A stretch of 8,398 nt of DNA from JASFWK01 sp050049355. Its GTDB lineage: Bacteria > Chloroflexota > Anaerolineae > B4-G1 > DUEL01. The notes below the pieces were generated by a model. That model did not search any database and had not been told where the DNA came from. It worked only from the letters and a program-made list of their open reading frames with translations. A program made the translations under genes and the position numbers. Position 1 is the first letter of the stretch. Each line of letters begins with the position of its first letter. Below are positions 6,497 through 8,398 of this stretch, one piece after another. The stretch covers positions 1 to 8,398 of the forward strand of contig JASFWK010000093.1 of assembly GCA_050049355.1 (NCBI GenBank), given 5' to 3'.

Positions 6497-7065
6497 TGTA
6501 CACTGGATTGGGTATTCTCAAGGCTTTCAGCGTGACCGTGCGCCGCTTCATTGAGTCCTACATCGACGATTTGAAGTGGTTCGTCAAGGGTGGCTTCGGC
6601 AAGCGATGGTCCTCCGAAGCGCTGGCGGTGCGGCAGAGTCCAAAGGCACGCGGGACCTTTACAGTCCAGTATCCGCGCGAGCAGCTTCCTCTCCCTGAGC
6701 GATTCCGGGGTTTCCCCTTTCTGGTCTACGAGGAGGAGGACGGGGAGAAGAGGCCCCGCTGCACTGCTTGTGGTATGTGCAGCCGGGTCTGCCCGCCACA
6801 GTGCATCTGGATCGTGCGCGCCACTGACCCCGAGACCGGCAAGCCTAAGCGGGAGCCGGCGGAGTTCTGCATAGACATCAGTATCTGCATGAACTGCGGC
6901 TTCTGTGCTGAGTTCTGTCCCTTCGACGCCATCAAGATGGGCCATGAGATTGAGGTCGCTACCTTTGAACGGGAGGAAGGGCTGTTGCTGGATACGGAAC
7001 GGCTCCTCAAGCCGCTCTCTTATCATGCCCAAATCCATCCCGCGGAGTACGCGGAGGAGAAGTAA
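6496..7065 (+). CDS. nuoI: NADH-quinone oxidoreductase subunit I (NuoI)
   Basis: NuoI (189 residues) is the ferredoxin-like subunit of complex I that carries clusters N6a and N6b and feeds electrons to N2 in NuoB. Both [4Fe-4S] motifs are complete: Cys89, 92, 95 and 99 (CTACGMCSRVCP) and Cys131, 134, 137 and 141 (CMNCGFCAEFCP). As usual for two-cluster ferredoxins, the last Cys of each motif is expected to ligate the other cluster. The first 40 residues form an amphipathic, basic segment (ILKAFSVTVRRFIESYIDDL) typical of the part that sits against the membrane arm. The C-terminal 45 residues are an acidic tail. It is the last gene of the nuoB-nuoCD-nuoI operon and is followed by a strong GC hairpin at 7197-7222. 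Confidence 0.95.
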   Translation: MYTGLGILKAFSVTVRRFIESYIDDLKWFVKGGFGKRWSSEALAVRQSPKARGTFTVQYPREQLPLPERFRGFPFLVYEEEDGEKRPRCTACGMCSRVCPPQCIWIVRATDPETGKPKREPAEFCIDISICMNCGFCAEFCPFDAIKMGHEIEVATFEREEGLLLDTERLLKPLSYHAQIHPAEYAEEK

Positions 7066-7196
7066 GTCGAGGGGACTGGCAAAAGGGGTTCCCAACTCTC
7101 TGCTGATTTGTGAGGGTCAGCGAATCTAGATCTGATTTCGTGGTGCACTGGAGCTTCCACCGCGAACAAGCTTCGGGGTCTACCGAGGCAAGTGAG

Positions 7197-7222
7197 CCGG
7201 CGCGGTCGTGAGGCCGCGCCGG
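7197..7222 (+). terminator. GC-rich stem-loop after the nuo operon
   Basis: CCGGCGCGG (7197-7205) and CCGCGCCGG (7214-7222) form a perfect 9-bp stem with an 8-base loop. The hairpin is very stable, but the nearest T-run is only four bases long (7234-7237), eleven bases after the stem. It may stop transcription inefficiently or protect the 3' end of the nuo mRNA. It lies 131 bases after the nuoI stop. Confidence 0.5.
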
Positions 7223-7245
7223 AATACTAACCGCTTTTCGCGTGG

Positions 7246-7261
7246 CATCCGGATCCGGATG
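7246..7261. promoter_or_regulatory. Perfect 16-bp palindrome upstream of the ricT-like gene
   Basis: CATCCGGATCCGGATG equals its own reverse complement and lies 34 bases before the ATG at 7296. It consists of two overlapping ATCCGGAT palindromes, so it is also a short direct repeat. Its position would suit an operator. No convincing -35/-10 pair is visible next to it, and no other part of the 7066-7295 gap appears to code for anything. Confidence 0.35.
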
Positions 7262-7295
7262 GATGTGATAGCGTGACTGAGTCTAGCTGAAGACC

Positions 7296-8117
7296 ATGGC
7301 TGAGGATTCGAACCGAGAAGAGGCGCAAGTCGTCGGGATCCGCTTCCACCGAGGTGGGAAGGTCTACGACTTCGCTCGCGCTGGCTGCGGAGATCTAGCG
7401 CCTGGGGATTTCGCCGTCGTGGACACGGCCCGGGGGCGTCAGATCGGAGAGGTTGTGTATCTGAAGCCAGCGCACGAGAAGCGACTGGCCGGCCTGAAGT
7501 CCATCCTCTACCGGGCTACAGGTCGGGATCTCGCGCTGCGACAGCACTGGGAGGACAAGGCGGAGGAATCGATGGAAGTCGCCTGTCGTATGGCGAAGGA
7601 GATGGGCCTGGACATAAAGCTGGCGACGGCCGAGTATACGCTCGACGGAAGGCAGTTGACCTTTCTCTACGCCTCTGGGAAGAAGCAGGATGCCAATGCG
7701 CTGCGGCGGCGGTTGGCGGGCAAGCTGGACGTACGGGTGGAGTTCTGGAGAGTCGGTCCGCGCGACCACGCCAAGCTCTGTGGGGGATGCGGTCCCTGCG
7801 GTCGGCTTCGCTGCTGCGCTTGTTTCCTGGCTGACTTCACCCCTATTTCCATCCGCATGGGCAAGGACCAGGGTATCTCTCTCACGCCCTCAGAGATCAC
7901 CGGCATGTGCGGCCGGCTCCGCTGCTGTCTATCCTACGAGCATGAGATGTATGTGGAGGCCTCCAAGGGCTTGCCTTCGCGCAAGGCCCGCGTCCACACT
8001 CCCTACGGGTCGGGCAAGGTGATCGATCTCCTGCCGCTCAGAGGAGCGGTTGTGGTGCAGATAGAGGACCGGCGCATGGAGGTCCCGGCAGAGGAGGTTG
8101 AGGTCATCTCCCGGTAG
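7296..8117 (+). CDS. ricT: RicT/YaaT-type PSP1 domain protein
   Basis: This protein of 273 residues belongs to the PSP1 C-terminal domain family and aligns along its length with Bacillus YaaT (RicT). RicT there acts with YlbF and YmcA in an Fe-S-bearing complex that affects mRNA processing by RNase Y and developmental phosphorelays. Residues 10-60 form an N-terminal beta domain (VVGIRFHRGGKVYDF). The PSP1 domain spans about 60-150. The family core follows: GPRDHAKLCGGCGPCGR (154-170), RCCACFLADFTPISI (172-186) and TGMCGRLRCCLSYE (202-215). It holds nine cysteines (162, 165, 168, 173, 174, 176, 205, 210 and 211), enough for one or more Fe-S clusters. A C-terminal segment (230-270) ends the protein as in YaaT. 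The start has no clear ribosome site; the next in-frame ATG lies well inside the protein. No ylbF or ymcA lies nearby, so the partner-based role is inferred from the family only. Confidence 0.88.
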   Translation: MAEDSNREEAQVVGIRFHRGGKVYDFARAGCGDLAPGDFAVVDTARGRQIGEVVYLKPAHEKRLAGLKSILYRATGRDLALRQHWEDKAEESMEVACRMAKEMGLDIKLATAEYTLDGRQLTFLYASGKKQDANALRRRLAGKLDVRVEFWRVGPRDHAKLCGGCGPCGRLRCCACFLADFTPISIRMGKDQGISLTPSEITGMCGRLRCCLSYEHEMYVEASKGLPSRKARVHTPYGSGKVIDLLPLRGAVVVQIEDRRMEVPAEEVEVISR

Positions 8118-8196
8118 GCGCCCTGACCTGAGATACGCGCTTCCTCTTCGGCTCCGCCGATCGAACTCCAAGCCCCCTCGCCGCCAGAAGGACTTC

Positions 8197-8204
8197 AAGG
8201 AGGT
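8197..8204 (+). promoter_or_regulatory. Full-length Shine-Dalgarno site supporting a GTG start
   Basis: AAGGAGGT matches the complete anti-Shine-Dalgarno sequence and lies five bases before the GTG at 8210. It is the main reason to accept a GTG start for the gene at the right edge. Confidence 0.8.
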
Positions 8205-8209
8205 AGACT

Positions 8210-8398
8210 GTGAACAGGCCTGCTGTCTTACGATCGCTGTTGTGCGCGGTGGTGCTCACCGCGCTGCTGGTGGCCGTGGGGCTGCTGCTGCGACCGACCC
8301 TGGCAGCGCCGCGCGCGCAAGAGGATATGGCCGAGTTGGCCATTGTCAAGACGGTCGATGGCGAGGAAGACATCGCCCCTGGTCAGAGCGTGCGCTTC
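8210..8398 (+). CDS. Secreted or surface protein with signal peptide and DUF11-like start (runs off right edge)
   Basis: The frame from the GTG at 8210 is open to the window end, giving 63 residues. Residues 1-8 carry positive charge (MNRPAVLR), 9-27 are strongly hydrophobic (Leu, Val and Ala) and a likely signal-peptidase site follows near 33-37 (LAAPRAQ). The mature part begins AELAIVKTVDG (41-51) and continues with IAPGQSVRF. This resembles the opening strand pattern of DUF11 or similar Ig-like surface repeats, usually of the form L-x-I-x-K-T followed by V-x-P-G-Q-x-V. Such repeats occur in long extracellular or cell-surface proteins. Only the start of one repeat is visible, so the domain call is tentative, while export is well supported. 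It is probably transcribed separately from the ricT-like gene 92 bases upstream. Confidence 0.72.
   Translation, partial: MNRPAVLRSLLCAVVLTALLVAVGLLLRPTLAAPRAQEDMAELAIVKTVDGEEDIAPGQSVRF

Noticed and set aside
6370..7095. Minus-strand open frame of 241 codons opposite nuoI
   Set aside because: It is antisense to nuoI and the end of nuoCD, both unmistakable, and its translation has no recognisable domain.
8101..8160. Short inverted repeats around the end of the ricT-like gene (AGGTCA/TGACCT and TCGGC/GCCGA)
   Set aside because: Stems of five to six base pairs, one overlapping the stop codon, with no T-run; too weak to call a terminator.
1..8398. CRISPR array, transposase, phage or defence genes
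   Set aside because: No regularly spaced repeats and no integrase, transposase, Cas or restriction motifs were seen on either strand; all sizeable genes are housekeeping, respiratory or surface types.

Overview
The window reads as ordinary bacterial chromosome of fairly high GC with tightly packed genes, strong Shine-Dalgarno sites and sigma70-like promoters. The gene set suggests a Chloroflexota-like lineage: a lipoprotein serpin, a fused NuoCD whose NuoD part has the HRCHEKIGERN-type quinone-site segment, a Cys-rich RicT/YaaT homologue, a ferritin-VIT1 fusion and a secreted DUF11-like protein. No 16S rRNA or ribosomal marker is present, so this assignment is inference.

Left part, minus strand (1-2572), read from right to left: a membrane iron transporter with an N-terminal ferritin-like domain; mutY, an adenine glycosylase with a C-terminal Nudix domain whose MutT-type box looks intact; and the start of a lipoprotein serpin that runs off the left edge. 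The first two lie 62 bases apart and may share a transcript. The serpin follows a 248-base gap.

The 293 bases between 2572 and 2866 hold a divergent promoter pair. One faces left for the iron transporter. The other faces right for a low-specificity L-threonine aldolase and has a 10-bp perfect palindrome over its predicted start point.

Middle part, plus strand (2866-7065): threonine aldolase; a 221-base gap with a bulged hairpin, a 10-bp inverted repeat and a likely promoter; then a compact nuoB-nuoCD-nuoI operon. These three proteins make up the quinone-reducing, Fe-S connecting part of respiratory complex I. The NADH module (EFG) and the membrane subunits (A, H, J-N) are absent here, so the proteins must work with subunits encoded elsewhere or in a reduced complex.

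Right part, plus strand (7066-8398): a 230-base gap with a strong GC hairpin and a 16-bp palindrome; a RicT/YaaT-type PSP1 protein with nine cysteines; and the start of a secreted protein beginning a DUF11-like repeat, cut by the right edge.

I see no CRISPR array, transposase, rRNA or intact tRNA. I found no clearly unprecedented system. The most unusual items are the stand-alone nuoB-CD-I set, the MutY with an apparently active MutT-like domain, and the structured gaps around the nuo operon.
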